DNA of 64,000 nucleotides from Methanobrevibacter woesei (GTDB taxonomy: Archaea > Methanobacteriota > Methanobacteria > Methanobacteriales > Methanobacteriaceae): contig NZ_MZGU01000003.1 of NCBI RefSeq assembly GCF_003111605.1, positions 1-64,000 on the forward strand, read 5' to 3'. Positions within the stretch are counted from its first letter, which is position 1; each line of letters opens with the position of its first letter. A program made the position numbers and the translations under genes. This document shows, piece by piece, positions 1-8,719 of this stretch. Under the pieces are notes generated by a model that ran no database searches, had not been told where the DNA came from, and worked only from the letters and a program-made list of their open reading frames with translations.

Positions 1-115
<115 letters not shown>

Positions 116-752
116 GAAAAAAGCAGATTTACATACTAATGAAGTACAAAAACTACATAAAGTAATAGACAGGATAATGCACAAAATTTGTTAACAAAAA
201 TTGTAACCAAATTTCACCACATCTACAAAACCAACATCATACCTGAAAAAATCAAGTACTCATAAAAACATGCATTATAAAAGATATATTCAGTAATGAA
301 AATATCTGTATAATCATAATTAACTATAGCTACATGCGGAAAAGCAACCATCATAGCCAAAATTGCATAACACAATAAGCTTAGGTCATCGCCATATAAC
401 ACATAGCACATCTAATAGTGAGGGAAGTTTTATACACAAATTCATTTTAAAAATATTGCAAAAATATTTTAATAAAACTAATAGCTAATTATATTTTAAT
501 AAAGCATGAATTAAAAATAATCAATCACTATCTATAAAAAATAGTAAAAAAGAAATGAAGTTAGGATAATAATTTAATGTAAATAATTTTTTAAAAGAAA
601 ATTCTAACTTTAACAACAAAAAAATAAAATTAATCTTATTATAAATATCTGGCAACAATAAAACTTGAAATTACAAAATCATATATAAAGTTATCTATTT
701 ACTTATATAACTCTAAAAAAAATAGTGAAAAATAAAAAAAAGAATAAAAAAA
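116..752 (-). other. 16S rRNA leader and upstream intergenic region
   Basis: No convincing protein gene is seen in these roughly 640 bases. The part from about 187 to 430 is less AT-rich than the part from 430 to 750 and probably belongs to the pre-rRNA leader, which in archaea pairs with sequence beyond the 16S 3' end to form the processing stem. That partner lies outside the window. Two possible box A elements for leftward transcription are visible, TTTATATA at 682-689 and a weaker GTATAAAAC near 428-436, so the leader could be about 310 or 545 bases long. A 62-codon frame at 223-411 is not supported as a gene. Confidence 0.6.
682..689 (-). promoter_or_regulatory. Candidate box A (TATA) for the rRNA operon
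   Basis: The minus strand reads CTTTATATAT here. It is the only strong archaeal box A between the downstream end of the methyltransferase gene and the 16S gene. Transcription would begin near 657-660. The competing element near 428-436 is less canonical. Confidence 0.4.
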
Positions 753-1793
753 TTAGTCTTTCTTCTTTATAACTGAAATTACTCTTGTTAAACTTCTATG
801 CATTTTAATATGATACTGTTCCATTAGTTGAAAACCAACTTCATCAATCATCGGTTGGAGATCAACATAATGAGGACTTGCCATGCATAAAAAAGCATCA
901 TCCTTCATATTACTGTAAATTGAATGGAAAAATTCATTGAAGATTTCATCCCCATCAATATCTCCAGTTGATGTTGAAATCCCATATGGTGGATCAGTTA
1001 CTACAGAATCAACTTTCTCATACATTTTAAGCTCGCGAACATCAACATTAAAAGTTCTATAATTTTCAATTCCACAGTACTCTAAATTAATAGCTGTCCC
1101 ATTTTTCATTTTCCAATTAACATCAGAACCTGCAACTTTACATCCTATAAGACCTGCTTCAATTAGTATTCCTCCAGTACCACAAAATGGATCCAATACT
1201 AAATCTCCTTCACAAACACGTGATAAATTTACCATACATCTTGCTAATTTTGGACTCATGGATCCTGGGTAAAAGAAAGGTCTTTTATGAGGTTTAATCT
1301 CTTCAAAATGTTTTTTATTTAATTTAAATCTTTCAATAGCTAAAAATATATTATCCTGATATGCAACCAATCTTACCAAGGAATTTGGATTTTCTAATTT
1401 AACTTTAATATCAGTATCATTAACATTAGATAAAATAAGTGACCCTACTTCCCTTTCACAGCCTACAGTGTCAATATCAGAGCTAAATCTTTTCAATCTA
1501 ACAGCAAAGTTATCTTTAATATACTCTTGCCAGTTTACTTTTAGGATTTCCTCTTCAAGAGATTCATATTTAAACTTAGATATAACTTCATGTACTTCAT
1601 GAGTGTATCCCAATCTTCTAACGAATAGCTTATAATATTTTTCTAAATTTTCATCTGAGATATCTCTAAGTATAACTAAACCTTCAGTTATTATATCTAA
1701 AGTTCCTTCAATATTTTCACACTCAATAACTGCTTTTAATTCAGCAATTGGTAATTTAGGATGTTCCTGAGACTGTATAAATAGTAATTCCAT
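753..1793 (-). CDS. tRNA (guanine(10)-N2)-methyltransferase, TrmG10/Trm11 family
   Basis: This is a 346-residue class I SAM-dependent methyltransferase expected to make N2-methyl or N2,N2-dimethylguanosine at tRNA position 10. A THUMP-like N-terminal part (about residues 45-155) is followed by a Rossmann domain. The SAM-binding motif DPFCGTGG lies at 201-208 and the amino-methylase motif DPPYG at 267-271; this pairing is typical of archaeal Trm-G10. The start is supported by AAGGTGA upstream of ATG. The next gene upstream ends nine bases away, so the two are probably co-transcribed. A general RNA or DNA N-methylase is less likely because of the THUMP-like part. Confidence 0.85.
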   Translation of the reverse strand: MELLFIQSQEHPKLPIAELKAVIECENIEGTLDIITEGLVILRDISDENLEKYYKLFVRRLGYTHEVHEVISKFKYESLEEEILKVNWQEYIKDNFAVRLKRFSSDIDTVGCEREVGSLILSNVNDTDIKVKLENPNSLVRLVAYQDNIFLAIERFKLNKKHFEEIKPHKRPFFYPGSMSPKLARCMVNLSRVCEGDLVLDPFCGTGGILIEAGLIGCKVAGSDVNWKMKNGTAINLEYCGIENYRTFNVDVRELKMYEKVDSVVTDPPYGISTSTGDIDGDEIFNEFFHSIYSNMKDDAFLCMASPHYVDLQPMIDEVGFQLMEQYHIKMHRSLTRVISVIKKKD

Positions 1794-1802
1794 AAATTCA
1801 CC

Positions 1803-3002
1803 TTAAAATCCAAAAATTTTTGATACTTTCTTAATAAAAAAACTAGGAATTATCTTAAATAATAATCCTCTTTTAATAATTTCTTTTACAAGTACTGACT
1901 GATTATCCATATCTCCATATTTTGAGATTAACTGTTCACAATTATTTTCTTTCAATTTAATGAAGAAGTAATCTAAATCTTCATTAGAAAATATATTTAA
2001 AGTTTTTTGAACTTTAAATTGATATTTCAATTCCTTAAGATATTTTTTATAAAATTTTTTAGGATACTCCTTTAATAAATCTATATTATCCTGATTAATA
2101 GCTTTTATAATAATATCAGAAGCAATTTTACATGCATCAAAGCCTAAAATTAAACCTCCACCAGTTGTAGGCTTTATTTCACAGGCTGCATCACCTACCA
2201 AAATCCCTCTTTTTTCAACTAATTTATGATTTTGACTAAAAATAGGGATTGCTCCTTTATATTTTTCTAATAGTGAAATATCTTTATTTTTAAAGTTATT
2301 TTCTAAAAATGAATTAAGTATTTGATTTTGCTGTTTATAATCATGATTTGAAAATAATCCTATTCTAAATAGATTATCTTCTGTAGGAATAATCCATAAA
2401 AACCCCGGAAAAATATCTTGATGAACATAAGTATCTACATAATCACTAAAATCTTCATTATTTGCTTGCCTATAACTGTTAATAGCTTCATCTGAAATTT
2501 TAACAAGCAACTGAGATGCATTAAATGTTTCAGGTGCATTTCCAAAAGATTTTGATACTTCAGATTTATAACCATCTGCACCAACAACAATTTTAGAAGA
2601 TATTCTCTCATTATTGGCAAAAGTTATGATTCCATTATCTAAATCAACACCAGTAACTTTTTGATTTATAAATTGAACACCATTGTTAATAGCCCTTTTA
2701 AAAAGAAATTGATCATATGCAACACGATCTATTACATATGCAGCATCTTCTTCTTTTTGAACTTTTAAAATATTATTATCTGTATGTAAATAGGCTCCTT
2801 TAACTTTATTTATAATCAGTTCTTCAGGAATTTCATTAAAATTTATAATTGCCCTATTTACAATCCCTGCACATTGAAGAGGATAACCTATATTCTTCTT
2901 TTTATCAATAATGCAGATTTTTAAATTGTTATTAGAAGATAAATAATATGCTAAAGTAGACCCAATTGGTCCAGCACCTACAATAGCTATATCAAAATCC
3001 AT
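1803..3002 (-). CDS. Geranylgeranyl reductase family FAD-dependent oxidoreductase
   Basis: The 399-residue flavoprotein probably saturates isoprenoid chains of archaeal ether lipids. The N-terminal dinucleotide-binding loop GAGPIG (residues 9-14) follows the first strand, the PLQCAG motif with its cysteine lies at 41-46, and the FAD-pyrophosphate motif GDAACE with a glycine run lies near residue 270. All three are hallmarks of digeranylgeranylglycerophospholipid reductases. The chosen ATG is four codons inside the longest frame because GAGGT lies six bases before it and overlaps the alternative TTG. Methanogens often carry several paralogues, so the substrate could be another prenyl compound such as a menaquinone-like or dolichol chain. 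Confidence 0.8.
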   Translation of the reverse strand: MDFDIAIVGAGPIGSTLAYYLSSNNNLKICIIDKKKNIGYPLQCAGIVNRAIINFNEIPEELIINKVKGAYLHTDNNILKVQKEEDAAYVIDRVAYDQFLFKRAINNGVQFINQKVTGVDLDNGIITFANNERISSKIVVGADGYKSEVSKSFGNAPETFNASQLLVKISDEAINSYRQANNEDFSDYVDTYVHQDIFPGFLWIIPTEDNLFRIGLFSNHDYKQQNQILNSFLENNFKNKDISLLEKYKGAIPIFSQNHKLVEKRGILVGDAACEIKPTTGGGLILGFDACKIASDIIIKAINQDNIDLLKEYPKKFYKKYLKELKYQFKVQKTLNIFSNEDLDYFFIKLKENNCEQLISKYGDMDNQSVLVKEIIKRGLLFKIIPSFFIKKVSKIFGF

Positions 3003-3020
3003 GTTATACCTCAAGAAAAA

Positions 3021-4232
3021 TTATTTTTTAAATTTATCAAAATGTCTTTGAACAATAGTGTTTCTATCATCAAAAGATTTATTTTTAGATTCTTTTTTAG
3101 AAAAATCATCCCTATTTTCTTCTAAATAATAATCCATTTCATCATAATCATTATAATAGGGTTCTGAATCTTCATATTCCTGATTATTATATTCCTCACT
3201 ATAAGAGCTGGAATCATCATAATTATCATTATAACCTTCAAATTTATAAGAACCATCAAGATGCTTCATTGCACTATCAATATTCCTCTCTAAGTTATTA
3301 TCTCCATCATAATACTCATAATCATATTTTTTATATTTTTTATGAGAGTTATTTTGATAATTTAAATCTTCAGGATAGTACTCATAATTATTTTGACCTT
3401 TTGAGTGATTTTGTTCCTTGTAATAATCATTAGCAGAAGAATATCCTCTTTCATATTTATTATCATATTGAGGTTCTTCATAATAATTTTCAGAATATTG
3501 GCGTTCATCATAATAATTATCTGGAATCTCTTCATTCATGTAAGGCCTGTATTCATCAGCATTATAACCTTCCTCTTCAAAAAGATTTCTGGGAGGATTA
3601 TTCCTTTTATTGAACCTGGATTTATGTTTTTTAGAGGATTTTCTAAGGTTTCTAGGAGGCTGTTCTCCATATTGATTATTAAAATCATTGAATCCCCTAT
3701 CATTAAATCTGAATCTGTTCATCTCATCAAATAGAATTTCTTCAACTTCACCAGGAGATGAAATATTGGCTATTTCCATTTGATTATTATCATATGCACT
3801 GAAAATACTTACAGTTCCAATATTTAAAAGCCTTTCAATAATATTTTGAGAAGTGTTGATATCCTGAATAGTATTATAGGGCATATAACTTTTTTTTGTG
3901 TTTAATAAACCTTTTTTAACAATGATTCTTCTATCAGTCAAGGTATAAGAAATAGAATACCATGAAAGCAGTTGCCATATAATATACAAAATAAGTATAA
4001 AAATAATTACAAAAAGTGCAATGGCAGTGTAATGGGTTAAACCAACATTAATATAAGAAATTAAGTAAACCTGCATATTTCCAATGTAAGAAATTACTGG
4101 AGATGCAACTGATAAAATAATAATTAATAAAATAATACCTAAAATAGCTTTTTTACAGCCTAAAATCATATTAGGTCTTGTTTCATAGATAATCCTTTCA
4201 TTAGCTATTTTATCATTTTTATTAAACAACAT
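3021..4232 (-). CDS. PH-domain (bPH2/YdbS-like) membrane protein with Tyr/Asn/Asp-rich tail
   Basis: The 403-residue protein has two hydrophobic helices (about 27-53 and 68-93). A short bacterial-type PH domain follows, with the signature YTLTDRRIIVKKG and later YMPYNTIQDI. After about residue 190 comes a hydrophilic tail of some 210 residues that is very rich in Tyr, Asn, Asp and Glu, with basic patches near 195-215. The PH part resembles YdbS/DUF304 proteins. The tail looks disordered and is not recognised. No ribosome binding site is visible before the ATG, and a TTATAAAG box about 25 bases upstream suggests a leaderless transcript. Function is unknown; a membrane-associated scaffold is only a guess. 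Confidence 0.7.
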   Translation of the reverse strand: MLFNKNDKIANERIIYETRPNMILGCKKAILGIILLIIILSVASPVISYIGNMQVYLISYINVGLTHYTAIALFVIIFILILYIIWQLLSWYSISYTLTDRRIIVKKGLLNTKKSYMPYNTIQDINTSQNIIERLLNIGTVSIFSAYDNNQMEIANISSPGEVEEILFDEMNRFRFNDRGFNDFNNQYGEQPPRNLRKSSKKHKSRFNKRNNPPRNLFEEEGYNADEYRPYMNEEIPDNYYDERQYSENYYEEPQYDNKYERGYSSANDYYKEQNHSKGQNNYEYYPEDLNYQNNSHKKYKKYDYEYYDGDNNLERNIDSAMKHLDGSYKFEGYNDNYDDSSSYSEEYNNQEYEDSEPYYNDYDEMDYYLEENRDDFSKKESKNKSFDDRNTIVQRHFDKFKK

Positions 4233-4290
4233 AATTGTATATATTAGTTAACTTTATAATAAAGTTTTATGAAAAAAAGTAAATTTGAAA

Positions 4291-4356
4291 AATAAGCCTC
4301 AGCTCGCCCATCATTCATCACATATCAGAGCTCATAGGGTTCATCATTGGCTTATT
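4291..4356 (-). ncRNA. C/D box sRNA (2'-O-methylation guide)
   Basis: On the minus strand, an 8-bp terminal stem (AATAAGCC with GGCTTATT) encloses a complete dual-guide layout. Box C ATGATGA is at 4347-4341, box D' CTGA at 4328-4325, box C' GTGATGA at 4321-4315 and box D CTGA at 4302-4299. The two guides are about 12 bases each. The element is a GC-rich island in a very AT-rich gap between PAN and the PH-domain gene, both on the same strand. The complement of the D guide resembles the UUCGCCCAUUA stretch of the archaeal 23S A-loop region if G-U pairs are allowed. That target is recalled from memory and needs an alignment. The D' target was not resolved. Confidence 0.85.
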
Positions 4357-4379
4357 TTATAGTATAAATATTTATTAAC

Positions 4380-5660
4380 TTATCCAAACATTACCCCAGC
4401 TTCTTCTGGGAAGTTATCTTGATTTGAATCAACAACTTTATCAACAGCGTCCATAAAGTCAGCAACAGTTACTTTATCACGTTTTTCACGGATTGCAAAC
4501 ATACCTGCTTCAGTACAAACTGCTTTCAAATCAGCTCCAGAGAGACCGTCAGTTAATGAAGATAGTACATCAAGATCTGCTTCTTCATCTAAAGCCATTT
4601 TTTCTGTATGGATTTTTAAGATTTCTTTTCTTCCTTCATCATTAGGTAATGGAACTTCAATAAACCTGTCAAAACGTCCTGGTCTTAAAAGTGCAGGATC
4701 TAAAATATCTGGCCTATTAGTAGCACCGATAATTCCAATATCACCACGAGATTCAAATCCATCAAGTTCGGCTAATAGCTGCATTAAAGTTCTTTGAACT
4801 TCTCTATCTCCACTGGTTGAACTTTTAAGTCTTTTAGCTGCAACTGCATCAAGTTCATCAATGAATATAATAGCTGGTGCCTTTTCTTTTGCAAGCTCAA
4901 ATACTTCACGAACAAGCCTTGCACCTTCACCAATATATTTTTTAACAAATTCAGATGCCACAATTTTAATAAAAGTAGCATTAGTTTCATTTGCTACAGC
5001 TTTAGCTAATAAAGTTTTACCAGTTCCTGGAGGTCCATATAATAAGATACCTTTTGGAGGGTCAATACCTATTTTTTCAAATAATTCTGGTTCTTTAAGA
5101 GGTAACTCTACAGTTTCTTTTACCTCTACAATTTGATCTTCAAGACCTCCAATGGTCTCATAAGTAACATCAGGTTTTGTTTCAATTTCCATACCTGAAA
5201 CATTTTTATCTTTCTCTGATGGTAAAATTTCAACAATACCAAATGTTTGTTGATTTAAAGCAACCCTTGAACCTGGTACTAACAATTTTTCATCTAAAAA
5301 TTTAGAGTATTTAACTAAAAAGCTTGGACCAGTGCTGCTTTTAACTGTCATTCTATTATCATCAAGGATTTCAGTAATAGTAGCTAATACAAGTGGAGGA
5401 GATCTAAATCTTTCTACTTCAGCTCTTAAAGATTTTGCTTCTCTTTCTAACCTAATTTTTTCATTTTCAATTAGAACTTTATCTTTTTCTAATTTTCTAA
5501 CCTTCCACATTAGGTTACTTTTAGTACGAGCATTTTCATCTTTTAATGAGCTAATCTCGTCCCTCATTGAATCAATTTCATCAATTAAATCTTTTTTAGA
5601 AGAATTTTCCAAATTATTCTCTAAAATTTGGTTTTCTTCTACATCAATGTTATCTTCCAT
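4380..5660 (-). CDS. pan: Proteasome-activating nucleotidase (PAN)
   Basis: This 426-residue AAA+ ATPase unfolds substrates and opens the gate of the archaeal 20S proteasome. It has an N-terminal coiled coil (about 15-85), an OB domain (about 85-150) and the AAA module, with Walker A GPPGTGKT near 210-217, Walker [10 protein letters not shown] near 262-270 and the second-region-of-homology arginines in the LLRPGRFDR stretch. The C terminus ends M-F-G, a variant of the HbYX motif that docks into the alpha ring. Length and order match PAN throughout. The start has GAGATGAT upstream. The gene diverges from aMBF1. Confidence 0.96.
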   Translation of the reverse strand: MEDNIDVEENQILENNLENSSKKDLIDEIDSMRDEISSLKDENARTKSNLMWKVRKLEKDKVLIENEKIRLEREAKSLRAEVERFRSPPLVLATITEILDDNRMTVKSSTGPSFLVKYSKFLDEKLLVPGSRVALNQQTFGIVEILPSEKDKNVSGMEIETKPDVTYETIGGLEDQIVEVKETVELPLKEPELFEKIGIDPPKGILLYGPPGTGKTLLAKAVANETNATFIKIVASEFVKKYIGEGARLVREVFELAKEKAPAIIFIDELDAVAAKRLKSSTSGDREVQRTLMQLLAELDGFESRGDIGIIGATNRPDILDPALLRPGRFDRFIEVPLPNDEGRKEILKIHTEKMALDEEADLDVLSSLTDGLSGADLKAVCTEAGMFAIREKRDKVTVADFMDAVDKVVDSNQDNFPEEAGVMFG

Positions 5661-5780
5661 ATAATCATCTCGAAATAATGATTTACAATAAATTTATTTA
5701 ATTCAACTTTAATAACCATTAGTTATTTTAACTATTTAAAGTTATTTATTTTAATCATAACAAACAAAATACAAAATAAG

Positions 5781-5799
5781 TTATAAGTGAACCTTATAA
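5781..5799. promoter_or_regulatory. Dyad TTATAAG-N5-CTTATAA between PAN and aMBF1
   Basis: A perfect 7-bp inverted repeat with a 5-base spacer lies in the divergent intergenic region. It is upstream of a CTTTAAATG box A candidate for the aMBF1 gene (near 5815-5823). It could be an operator, but AT-rich dyads arise easily by chance in this genome. Confidence 0.25.
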
Positions 5800-5885
5800 T
5801 AAATATTATGGTAACCTTTAAATGCCAAATTTAAATAATAATATCTAATAAAATATTTATTAACAAATTATAAAAAATGATTCAT

Positions 5886-6371
5886 ATGGAATGCGAAATT
5901 TGTGGAAAACCCGTTTCAGACAACCCAAAAAGAACAAAAATCGATGGTTCTGTAATGATAGTTTGTAATGAGTGTGCCAAATTCGGTAGAATTCAAAAAG
6001 CACCTCCTAAATCAAAATTTATAAAAACTAATAAAAAAGGTAAAAAACAACAGAATACCAAAAAACGTAACACAAGAGAAGAACCAACTGAAGAACTAAT
6101 TGAAAACTACAACACAACAATTAGAAACAAAAGAGAATCTAAAAATTGGTCTAGAGAACAGTTAGGGCAAGCAATAAATGAAAAAGTATCTGTAATAACA
6201 CGTATCGAATCTGGAAAAATGATTCCTGATATAAAATTAACTAAAAAACTAGAAAAAGCTTTAGATTTAACATTACTTGAAAAAACTGGAGAAATAGACT
6301 TAACTCAATTCCAAGGAAGTGATTCTGGAAAATTAACCCTTGGAAGCATAGTAAAAATTAAGAAAAAATAG
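5886..6371 (+). CDS. Multiprotein bridging factor 1 homologue (aMBF1)
   Basis: The 161-residue protein has an N-terminal zinc ribbon (CEIC at residues 3-6 and CNEC about 25 residues later). A lysine-rich linker follows, then a Cro/C1-type helix-turn-helix (about 80-140) with the signature SREQLGQAINEKVSVITRIESGKMIP. This order is diagnostic of archaeal MBF1, a conserved transcription or translation-associated factor. The start at MECEIC is preferred over an ATG three codons upstream because family members begin this way and a weak GATT lies before it. The downstream neighbour is convergent. Confidence 0.92.
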   Translation: MECEICGKPVSDNPKRTKIDGSVMIVCNECAKFGRIQKAPPKSKFIKTNKKGKKQQNTKKRNTREEPTEELIENYNTTIRNKRESKNWSREQLGQAINEKVSVITRIESGKMIPDIKLTKKLEKALDLTLLEKTGEIDLTQFQGSDSGKLTLGSIVKIKKK

Positions 6372-6393
6372 CTATTTATGTGAATAGCTATTT
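6366..6393. terminator. Bidirectional hairpin terminator between aMBF1 and DUF356 genes
   Basis: The arms AAATAGCTAT and ATAGCTATTT pair perfectly over 10 bp with an 8-base loop. A-runs on one side and T-runs on the other provide the tail for both directions. The two convergent genes end inside it: stop codons meet at 6371/6372. Confidence 0.55.
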
Positions 6394-6806
6394 AATTTTT
6401 TATTATCAATAACTTTAACTTCACCTTTTGTTTTATAATCCTTCATACCACTATTTTTTGCTTTGTGAGAATAATAACCTGAAAAATCAGGAGCTCTCTC
6501 TAATTTAAGTTTTAATTTATCATAAGCATCATATTCATCACTTACAATAACAACATGTGCTGGTGGATGAATTTTCTTAATCTGCATAATACTTAAAGTT
6601 GTATCTTCTTTAATAAAAAAAGCAGTCGCAACTTTAGATTTAGTTTTAAGTTTAGAATGTAAAATACCTTCAACTAATTTATCTGCAAATCTAGAATCGA
6701 TCATTTTTGGTTTACATGCTAAATTTAAGTTACCATGCCTTTCCATATCTGCAATTGCATTAAGTAACTTTGAATTGTTTTCTCCTCTTATTAAGACTAA
6801 TGCCAT
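6372..6806 (-). CDS. DUF356 family protein
   Basis: This 144-residue soluble protein is conserved in methanogens and starts with the family signature MALVLIRGENNSKLLNAIADMERHGNL. It has an alpha/beta pattern and a lysine-rich C terminus. No catalytic motif is recognised and the biological role is unknown. AGGGAT supports the ATG. The gene lies just downstream (on the minus strand) of the envelope protein gene at 6847-8106 with a 40-base gap, so they may share a transcript. Confidence 0.8.
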   Translation of the reverse strand: MALVLIRGENNSKLLNAIADMERHGNLNLACKPKMIDSRFADKLVEGILHSKLKTKSKVATAFFIKEDTTLSIMQIKKIHPPAHVVIVSDEYDAYDKLKLKLERAPDFSGYYSHKAKNSGMKDYKTKGEVKVIDNKKLNSYSHK

Positions 6807-6846
6807 ACAAATCCCTATTTAAAAATAAAAAAGATAGGTGAATAAT

Positions 6847-8106
6847 TCACCGTTCTTGGAATGATTTAAGTAATCTACTTCTAAATACAACAAGCAATAT
6901 TAAAATAATACCAATTACTGTCTGTATACTTCCTAAAATATTTAATACCATTGAATCGACAGGTAAATCCCATGATGGTGAAGTCCTATCTCCAAGCAAA
7001 GCAGTGAAATAAACACCAACAGCTTTTGATTCCTCTTTAACATTGATATCTTTTGGTTCAACGAAGTCAACACCAACCAAAACACCACTATTAATCGCCC
7101 TATTAATAGAACTAGCAATAGCTGTTGCATCATATCCATTATTATTAACAGCTGCTTTAACAACTTCAGTGGTTGTTGAAGCTAAACCTGGTGCTTCACT
7201 ACCATAAACAGAGACAGTAACTGAATCACTAGTAACTGTTAATGAATTACCTAATGCTTCATATGCATAAATTGTTGTCAGTTCACTACCACAAACAGGA
7301 CATACATTATAATTCTCTGCTGATGGGAAACCTAATGCCCAACCACATTCCGAACATGATTTAGAATATTCTTGGTCCATAGGATACCCTGTTTCATTCA
7401 TTTCACTTGGAGTGAACATATCTCCAGTAGATAAACCAGAAACTAAGTTTACTCCACCTCCACCATATTTCTCACCTGAATCTCTAGCTACTTCGCCCAT
7501 AGCTTCTGCAAGAATAGTGGTTGCTGGATATCCATCCCTAATCATTTTTCCAATGTTAACTGCTGTTTCTTGACGAACACTGTCTGCAGTACCATACAAT
7601 GGATTTCCTGCAGTATTTCTCAAGTGAATAATAGCTCCTTTTTGACCAGGTTCTAAAGTAGCTAATCCACCACTGTAAGGTGTTACAGTAATAGTAGAAT
7701 TATCACCAGAGTCAACTGTGATAACATATGCATCAAAAGAACCACCAACAGCAGCACCCATATGTGGTCCACCTACTACAAGACGAGCTCCAGTATATCC
7801 ACTTGCAACAGAAGCTGCAGAGGCTGCAGAAGCATTGTTTTGCAAACTAGCAAGTGCTTCAATAATAGAATCTAACCTTGTATCAGAACTACCAGTACCC
7901 CCTGATAGTACTACATACTGCCCTTCTTTGGACATTAAAAAGGTAGATTGAAACATATTCTCTGCAAAAGACATACTTCCTGCAGCTGCACCATTAGGAT
8001 CTTCACCTGTAGGATCAGTAATTACAATAATGTTACAAGTAGCAGAAACACTATTCATACATAGCATAATGAGAATAAAAAATACAAATAACGCCTTATA
8101 TTTCAA
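6847..8106 (-). CDS. Secreted, C-terminally membrane-anchored protein with zinc ribbon (envelope block)
   Basis: The 419-residue protein has an N-terminal signal peptide (about 1-22, ending VSA), a long Gly/Ala/Ser-rich ectodomain and a C-terminal transmembrane helix (about 388-410) followed by basic residues. That places the body outside the cell. Around residues 252-275 there are two CxxC pairs (CSEC and CPVC) forming a probable rubredoxin-type zinc site, which is unusual in an exported domain. The start is TTG with GAGGGATAAT before it. It sits directly downstream of a small anchored protein and the Mur ligase, so a role in pseudomurein assembly is inferred. I do not recognise a named family. 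Confidence 0.6.
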   Translation of the reverse strand: MKYKALFVFFILIMLCMNSVSATCNIIVITDPTGEDPNGAAAGSMSFAENMFQSTFLMSKEGQYVVLSGGTGSSDTRLDSIIEALASLQNNASAASAASVASGYTGARLVVGGPHMGAAVGGSFDAYVITVDSGDNSTITVTPYSGGLATLEPGQKGAIIHLRNTAGNPLYGTADSVRQETAVNIGKMIRDGYPATTILAEAMGEVARDSGEKYGGGGVNLVSGLSTGDMFTPSEMNETGYPMDQEYSKSCSECGWALGFPSAENYNVCPVCGSELTTIYAYEALGNSLTVTSDSVTVSVYGSEAPGLASTTTEVVKAAVNNNGYDATAIASSINRAINSGVLVGVDFVEPKDINVKEESKAVGVYFTALLGDRTSPSWDLPVDSMVLNILGSIQTVIGIILILLVVFRSRLLKSFQER

Positions 8107-8115
8107 ATTATCCCT

Positions 8116-8550
8116 CTATTTTGTGCTATTTTCCATTTCAACAGTTGAAAAGTCTTCAATAACCGTAACTGTTACAATACCTGTGTTTTTATCCACTTGG
8201 ACATCTGCAGCAGAAATAGGTTGCACAGATGTTCCCGGAACCGTTGACCGTTCAGCCATATCTTGAGCCGTCTCAATAGCATCTAACAGAGATACCTCCC
8301 GTATAGATGTTTGTAAAATATCCCCATAGATGACACTACCATCTCTTAACCCAGACTGCATAACATTTGCTCTTATAGTATCAATAGGAACTATATCATT
8401 TCCTTTAACAATAATTCCGGAGATAGGAACACCATCACTAACTTCAGCAGATGATGCATATGCAACATAAGTTATTAAACGACCACAAAGAATTAACATA
8501 AACGCTAATAATAGAATGATTAACGTGTCTCTTCTAATCTTAATAAACAT
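8116..8550 (-). CDS. Single-pass membrane protein with POTRA-like ectodomain
   Basis: The 144-residue protein has a basic N terminus, one transmembrane helix (about 9-32) and a small exported domain. Residues from about 45 to 85 read ISGIIVKGNDIVPIDTIR and then a glycine-bearing turn. This pattern (beta strand ending V-x-G-N-x-x-V followed by a helix) recalls POTRA domains such as that of FtsQ. The resemblance is by eye only. SD AGGAAGATGAT precedes the ATG. It lies nine bases before the secreted zinc-ribbon protein gene and just after the Mur ligase gene, which suggests a joint role at the cell wall. Function is unproven. Confidence 0.55.
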   Translation of the reverse strand: MFIKIRRDTLIILLLAFMLILCGRLITYVAYASSAEVSDGVPISGIIVKGNDIVPIDTIRANVMQSGLRDGSVIYGDILQTSIREVSLLDAIETAQDMAERSTVPGTSVQPISAADVQVDKNTGIVTVTVIEDFSTVEMENSTK

Positions 8551-8719
8551 GTTTTATCATCTTCCTCAAATCCATTTAAATATCCATCAAAGAAAACAGA
8601 TTATTAAATGGGAAAATAAATTACACTACTATATTAAAATAACATAATATTTAATGTTTCCCACAAAAAATAATAAAAAATAAAAATAGCTATTTAAAAA
8701 AAAAGTTGAAATAAAAAAA

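Noticed and set aside
223-411. 62-codon minus-strand frame in the rRNA leader
   Set aside because: No ribosome binding site, odd composition, and it lies in the probable pre-rRNA leader; chance frame.
187-430. Possible SRP (7S) RNA upstream of 16S, as in some Methanobacteriales
   Set aside because: The conserved SRP helix 8 motif (GGAA and AGCA loops) is absent and GC content is far too low.
3405-3734. 109-codon plus-strand frame rich in Ile and Phe
   Set aside because: Antisense shadow of the Asn/Tyr/Asp-rich tail of the PH-domain gene.
4861-5664. Plus-strand frames across PAN
   Set aside because: Antisense shadows of a strongly conserved AAA+ gene without ribosome binding sites.
8607-8662. 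Inverted repeat TGGGAAA ... TTTCCCA upstream of the POTRA-like gene
   Set aside because: Arms of seven bases with a 40-base spacer are expected by chance in such AT-rich sequence.
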